From the NCBI GenBank assembly GCA_026874595.1, contig CM049307.1:48397678-48461677 (forward strand): a DNA stretch of 64,000 nucleotides, written 5' to 3'. This DNA comes from Sipunculus nudus. Its lineage: Eukaryota > Annelida > Sipuncula > Golfingiida > Sipunculidae. The notes below the pieces were generated by a model. That model did not search any database. It was not told where the DNA came from and saw nothing but the letters and a program-made list of their open reading frames with translations. Both the position numbers and the translations under genes were made by a program. Below are positions 11,480 to 22,206 of this stretch, piece by piece; the stretch's first letter is position 1; each line of letters opens with the position of its first letter.

Positions 11480-11900
11480 TCGAGATAAAACGATTGCACT
11501 CCCGATAGAGTCACATTGCTACTGTTTATAATTCCTCGGCGAGGTGTTTGCAATCGGATTTACACGAAGTAAGGGTGACAATTACTCATAGATAAAACCA
11601 TCAGTCACTCGCCTGGCTTGGGCTCTTGCATTAATCATAATGTTACTCTTGATATTTTCAACTATGATGCAAGGGACCGCTCTCCCTTATTCATATTGAC
11701 AGCTCGCTCCGATCTTACACAAGGGGCTCTTAAAACCCACACGAGCTAACATCTACAGATGAGGCGTCTGCATGGAGAGGGGCAGTGACGTCATCAATAA
11801 TGTAATCAATAATTGGTCAACATTAAGGGCGAGGTTATTTTCACCCATGGTGCTTTGCGCAGCCATCCTAAGTAATCAATTTAGCGAGTCTTTAAAATAA
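11480..11900. promoter_or_regulatory. Candidate enhancer: CRE plus Cut/homeodomain motifs
   Basis: Contains a perfect palindromic CRE, TGACGTCA (11786-11793). It runs straight into two ATCAATA motifs (about 11793-11799 and 11805-11811), the second as AATCAATAA, which fits the ONECUT/Cut-type consensus. Nearby are GCATTAATCATAATG (about 11629-11643), TTGACAGCTCG (MEIS/TGIF-like, about 11696-11706) and AATCAATTTAGC (about 11875). Motif meaning comes from known binding consensus sequences; activity is inferred. No coding frame competes for this sequence. Confidence 0.4.
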
Positions 11901-12301
11901 GGTAATCTGATCATACACACGAACTCTCCGGCATGTTACCAAAAAAATCCACATTGTAAGTGTATTTTTTTTGGTGTGAAGCGTTGAGTTTGTTGAAAAA
12001 GTAGCATCTTCGAAAACAGCCGAACAACCATAACAGGTATTTCTTCAAACACCACCATTGATATGTTTTTCGCAATCTTTTTAAAAGTTTAAAGAGATAT
12101 CTGTGGCCTCAAATTTAAATCTAGAATATTAAAATTTAATTCTGAAATACCAAGTTTTCAGTTCCTTGAGTTGGACGATCTAATTTCTTTTTTTAGTCCA
12201 CTACAGTCTATATACACTTCTTGGTTTTATCCGGTATTATTTTTTCCCGATGTAAAATGGGGATTGCGACCAATATCCATATCGCCAAGCGATCGCAATG
12301 G

Positions 12302-12418
12302 ATGCCTCCCCCCGCCTCCTCCAAGCCTCCTCCCTGGGTCTCTCCACCCTCGGATACGCACAGCCACGTAGAATTTGAGGAGGGTGGGGGATGGGGGGGA
12401 GGGGGAGGAGGAGGGTAA
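12302..12418. repeat. C-rich then G-rich inverted tract with G-quadruplex motif
   Basis: A C/T-rich run of repeated CCTCC steps (12304-12350) is followed about 30 bp later by a G/A-rich run of GGAGG steps (12377-12418). The two can pair as a long imperfect hairpin. The G arm at 12382-12406 has four runs of three or more G with one- or two-base loops, so it fits the G-quadruplex pattern. Several overlapping frames of proline/glycine runs across it are artefacts. Confidence 0.75.
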
Positions 12419-12957
12419 GGGCCGTTACATAAAAGCTGTTTTGCATAGGCCGTGGGCAAAAAAATCTGATCATTTACGAAAAGAATTTTTTAAACTTTTC
12501 AAGGCGCGGTAACATTTTTCTTTAAATTTTGAAAACAGCAGTTTGATATGCGGGCAGCAAAACATATCAGTATACATAGTCACCCATATATCCTTAAATA
12601 CACACAGTCCCCACATCTCCTTAAATGTTCATTATCCTTTCGGTTGGTCTGCCACCCCAACGTCTCCGAAACTTAAATATCGAAATTCTGGTGACAAACT
12701 GCCGCCAAATCTAAAGACGATTGTCTAATATGATCCACCTCTGTCCATGTTGGCGCTAGATCTTAAACATGGCTCATTTTCAAAATCTGAACTTCGGTAA
12801 CAATATCAGTCAAAGATGACAGATTTACCCCAGATTTTACTTTGACCTTATTTTCAATATCGTAAACTCCGAAGCCTATCACCGATTATCGCTCAGTTCT
12901 GTCACTTTTTCCGCTATCTCTTTTTTACGGCTCATAGGATTGCGGACATTAAAGCTT
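12419..12957. other. Unique AT-rich stretch
   Basis: Nothing recognised. A 61-codon frame at 12543-12728 has no domain. TAAATACACACAGTCCCCACATCTCC and TAAATGTTCATT follow a short CATATATCC repeat. Confidence 0.45.
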
Positions 12958-12977
12958 GGGGGGGGGGGGGGGGGGGG
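12958..12977. repeat. G20 homopolymer
   Basis: About 20 consecutive G interrupted only at its end by one A before GGGGGG. Read directly; the true length may be affected by assembly. Confidence 0.92.
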
Positions 12978-12984
12978 AGGGGGG

Positions 12985-14020
12985 CATAGTAACGTTTTGT
13001 CCCCAATTATTTGTCAATCATATATTTCCGATGTATCATATAAGGAAACGTGTCCATTTAAAAAAAAATTATTATAATAATTTTCCACACGGTGGGACGG
13101 GGCTGGCCCTCCCCACCCATCTTTTGCCAGAGTTTCTCCCTGGTTAATATACCCTACGGAGATTCCTTTTGTTTCCATGCTTTTATTTTTTCCCACAATT
13201 TTGGTCAGAATTATTGTCTCAGGTAATGGATTGCACCAGGTATTTGTTTTGGACCTTCACCTAATTTTCAAGATTCGTAGCTTATCCGAGCTATCCCTAT
13301 AGTACTACTGATCACATGCGGGTAACCGGAGGTATTGGGGTTGAAAAACCGGGGTTGATGGAGGTAGCTTCTCTTGCAATCAGAAATCTAGTTCCACTTC
13401 TGTTTATTAGAAGCATTTATTTCCGTAGTTTTGTCAAGAGATTACAAAACTAGAATGCCGGTTACACAAAAATTTTAATGAGTGCCAGTAAAATATTTCA
13501 CTGTATGAATCACTACGGCTCCTACTGTCACAAAAGTACGAAATAAAGGCTGTTTGTAGCATCAATCATATAATATTGAAGCAAACTTTCCCAGTTCCTT
13601 TTTCCAAAATCATAGGTATATTATTCAGGCTCAAAATACCGTAAAAATCCACATTATCCGTGATACTGGTATATAAACTGCAATTACTCTGTCAAAGTAA
13701 TTTTTAATGGTCTGCTAAATAGCAGCCGTTTTTCATTCATTTGAGGGACAAAATCATACTAGAAGCCAGCGAAAGCTAGTGCATGGGGGAATTTTCAAGT
13801 CGAAAAGTTAGTTGTGCCGTTGGTTATAAATTAACATTTGCATTTTGCTCAATTGAAAGTAAAATCCCTTAATAAATGAGCTTACCCTCAAAACTCTTGC
13901 GTTATTAAAAGAAATTAATGCAAATGTTATGATTTGGGGTTTATCATGCCCACAAATTGGCGGACCGCAAATACTGAAATTAAAACCATGGGTATCGGTA
14001 AAGGTAAATTTTAGTATACA
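12985..14020. other. Unique stretch, nothing recognised
   Basis: No repeat family or exon seen. A short inverted or duplicated C-rich phrase (CTCCCCACCC) lies near 13110. Confidence 0.45.

Positions 14021-14023
<3 letters not shown>

Positions 14024-14111
<88 letters not shown>
14024..14111. repeat. (TA)n(GA)n compound microsatellite
   Basis: About 25 TA units pass directly into about 19 GA units and end in GACAAAA. The same TA-to-GA junction occurs at 22.1 and 44.2 kb, without shared flanks. Confidence 0.97.
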
Positions 14112-14112
<1 letters not shown>

Positions 14113-14882
14113 AAATAAGAACGTAAGTCACGTTGGTTTTGAAGGCACGGCGAACGATTCATATCTCTTTTAGCAGACTGACAAATTTTCAGGTTACATG
14201 AAGTAGCAGTTAACGTCCTGGTTATTTTGACGTTATCTCTGCATTGCAATTCCTGGAACATTGTTACCCGAAGTGCGTATACTTGGACATATGCCCGGAA
14301 TACGAAACGGTATCTATGTCCCCAAGGGATAATCTTTCCTTTTATCGGTCTACGTATTTGTTTATAGTTTGTTACAGTTGGAGGTGGCTACAATAAAAAG
14401 GTTCGTTTTTTTTCTCTTTGAAATCAATTCGTTTATGACGTCATTAACTGGTCACCGTGATCCGACGATAAGTATGTCTGGCGTACATATCATAAAGAGC
14501 GGGGAAATCCACCATTCATTCCTTATCGGTTGGATATTTACTTTGGCTTCCGATGTGGTCTACTTTCTACAGATAATATCACATTAGGTTTTCTATGAGA
14601 CGTTAAAGCTCTCTGCACAAATTGAATTCTTTGATGTCAAGATGTCATTACAGATAAAAGTCGCAGTGAGATTATGTTGGGAAAATATATGTATTGGTTG
14701 TATTGAATACTAAACATGCCATTTGCAAGATGTTACCAAAGCTCGGTCTACCATTTATCTTTACGAATAAAAATAAAGAAAATCTACAACAACTTAGTGG
14801 ATATCATAAAAAGAGGTCTCTCAAGTTCAGTTTGTAAAGTGTACAGAAATGTAACGGCCTCGAATTTGCAAGGAAGTCAGGA
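14112..14882. other. Unique stretch with a CRE palindrome
   Basis: A perfect TGACGTCA is at 14436-14443, in a GTTTATGACGTCATTAAC context. Frames of 60-72 codons at 14369-14587 and 14716-14898 show no domain. Confidence 0.45.
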
Positions 14883-15076
14883 CAGATTCCAACAGTAACA
14901 TTTACTAACGGCCAAAAACGCACGAAAATTAATAATCAACGTACTGATAATACTGATTATCTGTGCAGCTCTATTTAGAGAGTTTTCACTCATTCACTGG
15001 GCATCTGAAATAATTCTATTTAACAAGAAAAGAATATACGCATAAAAGGCGTAGAACTGTAAGCACGCGTTTAATT
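14883..15076 (+). repeat. Segmental duplication, block A copy 1
   Basis: From CAGATTCCAACAG to GTAAGCAC(G/C)CGTTTAA this block matches 15873-16064 at most positions. Shared internal phrases include ACGGCCAAAAACGCACGAAAA, CATTCACTGGGCATCTGA and AACAAGAAAAGAATATACGC. The offset between copies is 990 bp. No coding frame is conserved between the copies, so the unit looks non-coding. Confidence 0.92.
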
Positions 15077-15637
15077 TATATGTGTCAAATTAATTTATAT
15101 TTTTTTGGAAAATAAAATAATATTAATAATAATAATAATAATAATTATAATAATTTATAATATATGGAATGACAGAAATAATAAAAATGCAGTTAATACA
15201 CCAGCGGTTAAAGATTGGGGGGGGGGGTAGTCTAGTAATAAATGTCAAGGTCAGTTACTCCAGGTACTTGAAGACAACTATATGATCATTCAAGTGCTTT
15301 CCCCAAGTCTTCAGTTATCACACACATAACGGTTATTCATGTTATCGCCAATAGATCAATTGTCTTGTACATGTATCACTCTTCACTCTAGCATCCCTGT
15401 TGTCTGACGCGCTCGGTTAACGAGAACCAGAGATGGATGTTTCTTCTAAATATTTTGTCCCGTTTTCTTTGTTTACTTGATAGTCCTGTACAAGGTCTTC
15501 CTAAACATGCGTCACTCAACGGATATGGTCACGGATTATGTTGAGAACAAGCAGTTTAGTTAAACAAATGAAAACCACGATTATTTTTTTTTATTTTTTA
15601 TGTTTTTATCTATTTTATTAATTTTGATGTGTTCGGC
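15077..15637. other. Copy-1-only segment (~560 bp)
   Basis: In copy 2, block A is followed almost directly by block B. In copy 1 this segment separates them. It holds an (AAT)n run at 15121-15165, a G11 run at 15217-15227 and a TGTCAAGGTCAGT stretch at 15244-15256. It is either DNA inserted into copy 1 or DNA lost from copy 2. No terminal inverted repeats are obvious at its ends. Confidence 0.75.
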
Positions 15638-15830
15638 GCATTGATTAGGCATACATGTTTAGATATGTTGCGCATAATCATAATAAAAATAACGTCTACT
15701 ACTACTACTACTACCAATAATAATAATGGAAATAAAAATAATATTAATAATAATAATCATAATAATCATAATAAATAAAGCTATTTTATATTTTCATTAA
15801 TGTATTCTATTTGTTGATATATTAGGACGG
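15638..15830 (+). repeat. Segmental duplication, block B copy 1
   Basis: From TTGATTAGGCATACATG to TTGTTGATAT(A/G)TTAGGACG it matches 16076-16282. It includes a (TAC)n run followed by an imperfect (TAA)n run. The trinucleotide runs differ in length between copies, as expected for microsatellites. Confidence 0.92.
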
Positions 15831-15872
15831 TCATACGACACAAGTTTGATCAAGATGTTTTTTTTGGTTGGC

Positions 15873-16064
15873 CAGATTCCAACAGCAACATTTATTAACG
15901 GCCAAAAACGCACGAAAAATTAATAAGCAACGCACTGATAATACTCATTATCTGTGCAGCTCCATAGAGAGTTTCACTCATTCACTGGGCATCTGATATA
16001 ATCTTTTTTAACAAGAAAAGAATATACGCATAAAATGCGTAGAACTGTAAGCACCCGTTTAAAT
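15873..16064 (+). repeat. Segmental duplication, block A copy 2
   Basis: Partner of 14883-15076. It differs by scattered substitutions and small indels, for example one extra A after ACGCACGAAAA and loss of TTT in CTCCATAGAGAG. It lies about 40 bp after the end of block B copy 1, so the arrangement is tandem: A, spacer, B, A, B. Confidence 0.92.
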
Positions 16065-16075
16065 AATTTCATAAT

Positions 16076-16282
16076 GCCTTGATTAGGCATACATGTTTAG
16101 ATATGTTGCGCTTAATCATAATAATATTAACGTCTACTAACTACTACTACTACTTCTAATAATAATAATAATAATGGATATAAAAATAATAATAATATTA
16201 ATAATGATAATCATAATAATTATAATAAATAAATCTATTTTATATTTTAATTAATGTACACTATTTGTTGATATGTTAGGAC
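16076..16282 (+). repeat. Segmental duplication, block B copy 2
   Basis: Partner of 15638-15830. The phrase after it (ATCAATATGTTTTTGTCTG) resembles the one after block B copy 1 (ATCAAGATGTTTTTTTTGG). The duplicated unit therefore probably extends a little further than marked. Confidence 0.9.
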
Positions 16283-16289
16283 GACGTAA

Positions 16290-17337
16290 AATCAATATGT
16301 TTTTGTCTGTATTCCTCCTGGTGAATACAAGGAAATATAATGAACCCGAGTCAAACTTTTAATAAATAAAACGGTCTCTTTATTAGAAATAACAAATTAA
16401 TATATGAAATTAAAAAAGGCAATACAGATTAGCAGGGGTAATGGTTTTACTTTTCTTAAAGATATAATGAGGGATCACTACTGATTTAATTCGTCAGCTT
16501 TGGGTATAGTCATGAGCTTTTTTTTTATGATGCTGTCTACTTCAGTCAACATCCCTTGACGGAATAGAATCTTACAACTCAATTTTGTTCAAAATAAGGC
16601 GATGATTTCCTACCAAACAATTGCCGGGGTACACTTATTTACTCGCTGACTAATCATTTTTTCAATGTTAATTCACTATAAAAATGTCTCACAAACCGAT
16701 GAGTATCCCTTGGTTGAACTATTTAGAGCAAATTATTGTGCCAGTATAATGGCATTAACACCCAAACATTATTTTTATGAAGAAAAGAGTGCACTTTCAT
16801 GCACACATATAAACAAATAAGTGTTGCGATTACCCGTATAGCTTTGCATTACGATGATCCCGCCGAAGGCATGCATACATTATAAACTCCAGATATATAC
16901 TAAATGTTTGTAATCGCCGAGAGATTCCTTCCTGCACCCCCCCCCCCCCCCCCCCGTCGCCCGAAGCTGAGCGAAAATAGAACATGGGCTTTGGTGATAA
17001 TTACATAAATCAATGATAATCAAAGTCAGAAATAAACACCAAATTGATACCTGGGCCTGTTACTCTAACCAGTTTTGGAAATTCAGCTGTATTGGGTTGA
17101 CCCGAGCGATAATGAGTAGGCTATGTGGTGTAATAAGTCCTGGTCAAAAGTAATATCAGGTGCATATCTGTCTGTTGTTAATATAGAAAATACTCATTAG
17201 CTTCCACTTTGTATCATGTCAAGACTGAATAAATAAAGTTAAATCTTACGCTATTGTCTTTCTTTCTTTTTCCAAGATGAAAAGACCACTCTAATCTCGC
17301 TAACTTTGGAAAAAGCGGAAAACTTGGGAAATCTAAT
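16290..17337. other. Unique stretch with C19 homopolymer
   Basis: C19 lies at 16937-16955. No exon or repeat family recognised. T-rich and A-rich runs near 16510-16530 are low complexity. Confidence 0.5.
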
Positions 17338-17339
17338 TA

Positions 17340-17749
17340 CTGTGGTTGGCTTTATTTCCGCGAGGCTGAAATTTCGCGATTTCTTAATTTTGAACGTTTT
17401 GTGAGAGTTTCATGTTCGCGATTGCACCAGAACATGTTAACTCTTATTACAGTAGGATCTGTATTGATTTTAAGTTAAGAAAAAAAAAACCTACATTACC
17501 TAACTAATTTCTGGTTCAGTCATAAAATAAGGACTTGTATCACAGTCGATATGTATCACAATCTGTGTGTATCGATAATGCATTGGCGAGTTTCGAAACC
17601 AGGCACCACTTAGTTTGCTTATGAGGTTGTTTTCAGAGGTCAGTTTAGTTAACGGGGCATCTTATTCCCGAGGGTTTCATATTCGCGATAATTTCATATT
17701 CTCGAATATCGCGAAATTAAAACTCTCGCGAATAAAAAGGCAACCACAG
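17340..17749. mobile_element. MITE with ~41-bp terminal inverted repeats and TA target site
   Basis: The left end CTGTGGTTGGCTTTATTTCC and the reverse complement of the right end CTGTGGTTGCCTTTTTATTC match closely. The match continues inward through CGCGAGNNTG/TTAATTTCGCGAT-type sequence for about 41 bp. Both ends are flanked by TA (17338-17339 and 17750-17751), the target duplication expected for Tc1/mariner-type transposition. Several TTCGCGA or TCGCGA motifs lie inside both ends. At 410 bp with no transposase frame it is non-autonomous. Family assignment to Tc1/mariner rests on TA and size alone. Confidence 0.88.
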
Positions 17750-17751
17750 TA

Positions 17752-20070
17752 TATTAATTGGTTAACTTTGTGTTCGTCAACATACTTATGATAAATACAG
17801 TTAGTGTTTGTTTTTAGAGAGTGTGTTAATAGAGAGGTATTAATGTGAAACAAAGTGTAATTGTGAAGTAAATCGATAAAGAAAATGCATATAGGATGAA
17901 CATGGAATATTGTGAAAAATTACCTGAGATGCTTATAATTAAAAAAATGTGAAATAAACGGCTTAAGTATGGCATGAAAAATTATCTGTTAATATTCGGT
18001 AAAGTTTTACATGCCACGTTTTCGCAACAAGGTAATCCATAACAACATATCTTTCTTGATAAATCAAAATGCCCACATTACTGACCCAAATCAGTGTATC
18101 TCCAATGTTTTAACATGGTCTCATTCTTTGAAACTACAGAACTCTGCAGCTGTCGTCTGCTGTCTGGACTCAGGAATCGGGAAAAGGCCGACCACACGTA
18201 CGTGTCAATTTCGTACGCTTCCTTTGGATCATGATTGCGTTAACGAGTTGTTCATTTCACGATACGTCACAGTTTGTGATTGTTCATTTCACGATATGTC
18301 ACATGCATGCCACGATTCGTCATTTACACCAGATGAAACATTTCTTGAGACTGTTGCGGACTTTCGTCGGTTACTATTTGGTTTGACTGTTTGTAAATTA
18401 ACGCAAAAAAGTTATGAACTGATTTTTATGAACAGTTTTAATGGATAGAACATCATACAATGAATAATCATTTTTTTAGTTGTTTAAGGGTATCTTGATC
18501 TTCATAATATATTTCTTATTCAAAAGAACCTATACCAGTCTGAGACAGAGTAATATCTTTGCCCCGGCCGAGGGTCGGGCTATTCATTGGTATTAGAGGC
18601 CTTGCAGGCGATCAGCTGTGAACAATACAGTTTGATTGTGTATCCTGACCGCGGTATCCACGTAGGCTGAGGTTACATTTCTAGTTAAGACATATTTTAG
18701 TTTTGTATGCTACCGTACAAGTTGTAAAAGTAGATCTTTATGTCTTTTAAATTGTGGTGACATACCTTTTCAATTGAAAAACTTGATTAAGTCTCTCAAG
18801 GCACAATAAGTCAAACATCAAACATCGATCATCGTCAGTTTCTCTTAAACTCTTTTATAGAGCATGTAAGACCTGTGTCTTTTGCAAATACTGCCAGGTT
18901 GTAGAAATCATCAGTGTACTTTAAGGGATGAACTCCGAAACTCCTGTATCGGAAAGCGATATTTTTGTTTCCTCTTACGTGCAAATCATGCAAAGCATTC
19001 CAAAATAGTATATATAAGAATGTAACAATAAACATGGGTTAATAATGTAAATATGTTCTTTTCTTTTTTCATTTGTTTTCATTTCATGGAGTAAATCAGG
19101 TAAAAGTTGTGGTAAAACACAAATATGGTATATGTCGAGGAAATATGAAAAGAATGCCAAGTTGATCTCAAATAAGAGGGACCTTATACAATCCAGATAT
19201 GTTAAATATACATAAACTTAAGTGTTTTCTTCCTGAAATATAATGGTATCTATAAATATTACGTTCTTAAACCATTTGCCTACTTTTGTAGACTAGTAAG
19301 AAAAAAGCTTGCATCGGGCGCAATCAGTGGCGCTAAACATTTACATAGCGCCCACGCCACCTGGTGGCCGTTCAACGCAACTTAACAAATCAAGACTTTT
19401 TAACAGTTCCCAACCGGTGATTCTTCTGTATTTGTCCTTTAATGATTCCTCTCCTTTTTGTCCTTGTCCCTGAGTTGTCGCGCATGCGCAAGATCGGACC
19501 ACCGGTCACTCAGTCTTGTTATCTGGTTATGGCACGTGGACTGTGTTTACTACATACAGTACCATAACAACGATTAGGCGAACTGGGGATATAGTAAGTC
19601 CGTGTGTCTTGATAGTTTTGCTGGCAAACTTTTGTAATCAGTCAAAATAAATTAAATAGCGTGAGATAATACACATATTTTTGGAAATGGTTATATACCT
19701 CGAAGCAGCAATGAGAAAAAAAAATAATAATATCAAACTTGGAATGTCCTGAGTGATTCGGAAGAAAGGGAGTACTACTCTTTCTTCTCTCCTGAGGGGT
19801 ATTTCCTCTTGTTCCACGAAGGGAAGACTTCTGTGTGATGTCACATTAGATACAAAGGATAAGAATTTACGAACGCGTTACAAATGGGACGGCCAACCAC
19901 ATGCACCGGACCGCAGAGGCCAGGCCAGAAACAGTATCAATATCAATCATCAGAAGCATGATGTGTGTCAGATAATGCTCTGATGGTAAGGCACATGTCG
20001 AATGGTCTGCAGAGCTAGGGAAGGGTAGGGAGCGACCGTTGATTACGATTATTCGGCAAAATTGGGTTGT
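17752..20070. other. Unique stretch with a short direct repeat
   Basis: TTGTTCATTTCACGATACGTCACA at 18248 recurs 32 bp later at 18280 with one change. This lies inside a 145-codon plus-strand frame (18011-18448) that shows no domain and ends in normal AT-rich DNA. A CAGCACCGGTCAC-like GC island is absent. Otherwise nothing is recognised; short hydrophobic minus-strand frames lie near 18.8-19.2 kb. Confidence 0.5.
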
Positions 20071-20074
20071 GCTG

Positions 20075-20580
20075 GAAATGTGTAATTCAGTTAGCGGGCC
20101 GTGGTGCCCCTTGGACCGCAGCCCTGCTCTCTCCGCTACTAATAGGGATAAATCAGGGACCGTGCTGAAGACACGCTAGTCCATGAATATTGATGACACC
20201 AAACAAATTCTTGTTGCTGTAATAGAACCTCTGAGATTATCTAACAGATGCTTTGGCCTGCCAGGGTCTCATGTAATAAAAAACACAGACAAACCCCCCG
20301 AAAATCCACCAGGTCCCGTTACTGATCGCGCTTTGCGCTCAAATAATGAGGTATGATGTCACGTGACTGCACAGTCGCCGTACACGGGTGTTGAACCATT
20401 GAGATATTTCTGGAACATCTGAGATGATACTCATTAAGTACCTAATTAAGTGATGGATGGCCGACTTTCACTCAGATGGGGCAGGGAGGTATCTACGCTC
20501 GCCTTCTCGGGATTTAGTGATGCGGCTGTTAATTATGAGCTCAAGTTCAGATCACCCGGAACAGAGTCCAGATATAAATT
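20075..20580. promoter_or_regulatory. Candidate enhancer with NK2-like and other homeodomain motifs
   Basis: Balanced composition compared with its surroundings and no open frame. Motifs seen: CTACTAATAGGGATAAATC (about 20136-20154), TCCATGAATATTGATGACACC (about 20180), GAGATTATCTAACAGATG (about 20232), CATTAAGTACCTAATTAAGTG (20432-20452, with TTAAGTG close to the NK-2 core) and CTGTTAATTATGAGC (about 20527). The spacing and variety suit a developmental enhancer; this is a motif-based inference. Confidence 0.38.
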
Positions 20581-20929
20581 AGTTTAAAAGGACTCTGTTT
20601 CGCATATCTTATCACATATACTTCTCACATTTAAAAATACGATTTTGTTCACAGTTTTTTACACATTTATGTGCCGTGTGTCCTCAACTGCCTTGGCAAC
20701 ATTTCTGCAAAATTTAAATGTGACTAAGCCAGAATATGTTATTCCAGTAAACAATCATATAAATATACCGTAGGAACAAAACGGAACGGTTAGCCAGGAG
20801 CACAATATACATTTTTCACATGTTGACAGTAAGAGTACTTTATTGGGTTTTATTAACTGGTAATTCTAAATGTTTATGAAATATGCCTTCAAACAAATAT
20901 CGCTGTGGAAAACGGTATAGTTCCCTTTC

Positions 20930-21075
20930 ATAATTGTAACTCTGAACCGGCAGTCATCCTGGCTGTGTCATATTCATTTATGAATATTCAGATGCTTCAT
21001 TAAGGACGAGGACCAATGGGAGATCTACCTTAAACTTAAACCGTAAACAATTCCCGATATTTATGCATTCTGCAA
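20930..21075. promoter_or_regulatory. Candidate regulatory segment with POU/homeodomain-like palindrome
   Basis: TATTCAT and ATGAATA (20971-20986) form a 7-bp inverted repeat around TT. Downstream are GCTTCATTAAGG (about 20994) and ATATTTATGCATTCTGC (about 21057-21073), which resembles a POU site. Weak on its own; noted for its closeness to the 20.1-20.6 kb segment. Confidence 0.28.
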
Positions 21076-22027
21076 TATCTCTAGAATATATAGGGCCAGT
21101 TAAGTATAACATTTCTAGGAAATCTTTGTAATATTGACTTTAGTTATTTTAGTTATCAGTGACGCAATTTCAGAGTTAATATTGACGTATAATTTATAAA
21201 ACTTCCACTTGCTTTGGATTGAGTGCTTTACGCATTTTCATACAGTATTATTATATCAAATACACTGATCTTACCATTCCTCTGGCATTTAGGCCAAGAG
21301 TGTGTCACAGCGATCGGTTCATCATGAATGTTGAAATATCAACTTTTTCCTGATGTCAGCTGTCACGGATAGGTTTGATGTGGCGCAGGAGGTGCGCGAC
21401 CTCCCTTTTTTTACCTAAAAGATCTTTGAAATAGAATGATGCACGCATAATACAGAAAAGCAGCGACGTTTCCACCCTTAAACAGCTGCGTGTGCCTTAT
21501 GTAAAAGGCCTATTGGAATTACTTAGGCCAGTAAGATGTGCCACCCGTTTTCTAAAAGTTCTATCCGTCCCTGGTTGTCATGACAATAACACCTGAAATC
21601 ACTTTGTGTGATCGACTTGTTCATCTTAAGGGAGATGGAACTTTGTGAACTCTGACAGCCGTGCAAGAAAACCAAAATGGTCGAATTATTACTTTTGTAC
21701 TTTTACCAGCAAAAATGAATGCGATTAAGGTGAAATGATACCTCCTAATGCAAATGTCGTGTTCTCGCGAGAGGCTGTCACGCGACCAGGTAAGCGCTAT
21801 AGTTGTGTCCTCGATTACGAATAAAGGAATTATATATAGACAGGGAATGGCGCTCACTCCATACGAAAAGACCACAAATAACATGAGAAATCCAAAGCCA
21901 TCATATTACCGACTGCTTTTAAAAAAAGCATATAGATAAAAATGCATAAACTGCTTTCATCTGTTGTAAAATGTACAATGTGATACACATTTTAAAGTTA
22001 AAGTGTCCGATAAGTCTGAAACTGGTC
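21076..22027. other. Unique stretch, nothing recognised
   Basis: Short frames on both strands at 21621-21939 overlap each other and have no domain. No repeats noticed. Confidence 0.45.
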
Positions 22028-22084
22028 GGTCTTGTTAGACAGGCGGTCTTATTAGACAGGTGGTCTTATTAGACCGCCGGTCTT
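22028..22084. repeat. 17-bp tandem repeat with palindromic units
   Basis: GGTCTTGTTAGACAGGC, GGTCTTATTAGACAGGT and GGTCTTATTAGACCGCC follow without gaps, then a partial GGTCTTT. The units start at 22028, 22045, 22062 and 22079. Each core is an inverted repeat, with GGTCT and AGACC around TATT in the third unit. Larger arms GGCGGTCT (22043) and AGACCGCC (22071) can also pair. It directly precedes a microsatellite. Confidence 0.93.
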
Positions 22085-22091
22085 TCACACA

Positions 22092-22206
<115 letters not shown>

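Noticed and set aside
14883-16282. CRISPR-like array from repeated blocks
   Set aside because: Only two copies of ~190-bp blocks with trinucleotide runs; no short repeats with unique spacers, and the DNA is clearly animal.
18011-18448. 145-codon plus-strand open frame
   Set aside because: No domain, contains a 32-bp spaced direct repeat, and composition does not differ from flanking non-coding DNA.
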